Source: Thermoleophilaceae bacterium (lineage in GTDB: Bacteria > Actinomycetota > Thermoleophilia > Solirubrobacterales > Thermoleophilaceae). From it: 6,143 nt of DNA. The DNA lies in the NCBI GenBank assembly GCA_013812005.1, contig JACCUE010000189.1, positions 1-6,143 of the forward strand, read 5' to 3'. The position numbers and the translations under genes were made by a program. The notes under the pieces are model-generated. The model was given only the letters and a program-made list of their open reading frames with translations. It searched no databases and was not told the DNA's origin. Shown piece by piece: positions 5,365 through 6,143 of the stretch. Numbering within the stretch: position 1 is the first letter of the stretch; every line of letters starts with the position of its first letter.

Positions 5365-6123
5365 CTAAATCGGATTGGGGATGTCGATGAAGCGGTGCTC
5401 GACTCCGAACCGCTCGGACAGCATGTCTCCCAGCCGCCTGACGCCGAACGTCTCGGTGGCGTAGTGGCCCCCGGCGATGAAGTGCACGCCCGCTTCGCGC
5501 GCGTCGGCCATCACGTGCTCGGCGGGCTCCCCCGTGAGCAGGCCGTCCAGCCCCCGCGCGATCGCCTCGCCGAGTGAGCCGGCCGCCGAGCCGGTGACCA
5601 CCCCGAGGGCGTGGACGAGATCGGGCCCGGTGTCCCACACGAACGGCTCCTGCCCGAGCCCGGACCGGCAACGGTCTCGCAGCTCTGAGAAAGGGACGCC
5701 CTCGGCGCTACGCCCCACAAATCCCAGCGGCTGTCCGCGGTGGCTGGCGAAGCGCTCGGCCGGCTCGAGCCCCAGGGCGCGGCACACCAGCGCGTTGTTG
5801 CCCACCTCGGGGTGGGCGTCGAGCGGGATGTGGTAGCCGGCCAGCGACATGTCGGCTTCGAAGAGCGTCTGCAGCCGCCGCCTCATCGACGCCCCGATCG
5901 TGCGCGGGTGGAAGTCCCAGAACAACCCGTGGTGGCAGAGCACCAACTGCGCCCGCTCGGCCGCCGCCCGCTCGAACAGCTCGAGCTGGGCCGACACGCC
6001 GGTGACCACCACGTCGACCTCCGTGGCTCCGGGCACCTGGAGGCCGTTGGGCCCATAGTCCTCGAACGTTTCCGGGTCGAGCAGGGTGTCCAGAAACTCG
6101 ATGATCTCGTCACGCGCGGCCAT
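5365..6123 (-). CDS. Nif3-like (DUF34, YbgI-type) dinuclear metal-binding protein
   Basis: This complete 252-residue member of the Nif3/DUF34 family matches E. coli YbgI in length (about 247 residues). It opens with RDEIIEFLDTLL and has YGPNGLQV (23-30), a family hallmark. The metal-site residues are all present: His64-His65 (LCHHGLFW), Asp102 (HIPLDAH, 98-104), and His220 with Glu224 (GGHYATET), with the His-x3-Glu spacing seen in YbgI. The family forms ring-shaped hexamers with a two-metal site in each subunit. Its biochemical role is still uncertain; GTP cyclohydrolase-I-like and metal-chaperone or damage-repair functions have been proposed for various members. The protein is cytosolic with no signal peptide. 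The ATG at 6123 is supported by an adjacent purine-rich GGAGGGAG. It probably forms a separate transcript, since 217 bp lie between its stop and the next gene. The zinc-ribbon gene that often accompanies nif3 is not next to it here. Confidence 0.94.
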   Translation of the reverse strand: MAARDEIIEFLDTLLDPETFEDYGPNGLQVPGATEVDVVVTGVSAQLELFERAAAERAQLVLCHHGLFWDFHPRTIGASMRRRLQTLFEADMSLAGYHIPLDAHPEVGNNALVCRALGLEPAERFASHRGQPLGFVGRSAEGVPFSELRDRCRSGLGQEPFVWDTGPDLVHALGVVTGSAAGSLGEAIARGLDGLLTGEPAEHVMADAREAGVHFIAGGHYATETFGVRRLGDMLSERFGVEHRFIDIPNPI

Positions 6124-6131
6124 CTCCCTCC
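6124..6131 (-). promoter_or_regulatory. Ribosome binding site of nif3-like gene
   Basis: The minus strand reads GGAGGGAG directly before the ATG at 6123. The GGAGG core leaves only 3 bases to the start codon, which is shorter than usual, although the purine-rich run supports this start. Confidence 0.55.
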
Positions 6132-6143
6132 ACGGTACCCGTA

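Noticed and set aside
6131..6143. Palindromic ACGG-TAC-CCGT at the right edge
   Set aside because: The 4-bp arms are too short to support a regulatory site, and the upstream region is cut by the window edge.
1..6143. tRNA, rRNA, insertion sequence or defence system
   Set aside because: No cloverleaf-like or rRNA sequence, transposase motif, terminal inverted repeats or defence-type protein was found on either strand.

Overview
The window is GC-rich and densely coded, with GTG starts, short intergenic gaps and protein families typical of actinobacteria. The FadD15-type acyl-CoA ligase, the HisC-like aminotransferase with a charged N-terminal lead and the core MetE-like enzyme together suggest a high-GC actinobacterium. 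A Thermoleophilia/Solirubrobacterales-type lineage is my guess from protein style; no rRNA or other marker is present to prove it.

Layout. On the + strand, positions 1-416 hold the 3' end of a gene that resembles the C-terminus of actinobacterial patatin-like phospholipases. Nine bases later comes a complete MetE-C-type methyltransferase (426-1532) with all four zinc ligands. These two look co-transcribed and converge on a minus-strand block, with only 18 bp between the facing stop codons.

On the minus strand, reading from right to left, the order is: a canonical Nif3/DUF34 dinuclear-metal protein (6123-5365); a 217-bp intergenic region with two pairs of short direct repeats, a 19-bp palindrome and a candidate promoter; a 58-residue protein with an IF2-N/excisionase-like helical fold (5147-4971); a long-chain fatty acyl-CoA ligase (4950-3166); a three-helix membrane protein of unknown function (3139-2663); and a HisC-like PLP aminotransferase starting at GTG (2654-1551). 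The last four are separated by 20, 26 and 8 bp and probably form one operon read from a promoter near 5187-5214.

Functionally, the operon joins fatty-acid activation (FadD), a small possible nucleic-acid-binding protein, an unknown membrane protein and an amino-acid aminotransferase. The sequence shows no obvious single pathway that joins them. No RNA gene, mobile element, CRISPR array or defence system was seen. The window looks like ordinary chromosomal housekeeping sequence. Its less ordinary points are the 58-aa protein, the repeat-rich intergenic region, the missing PLP-contacting Tyr in the aminotransferase and the uncharacterised membrane protein.
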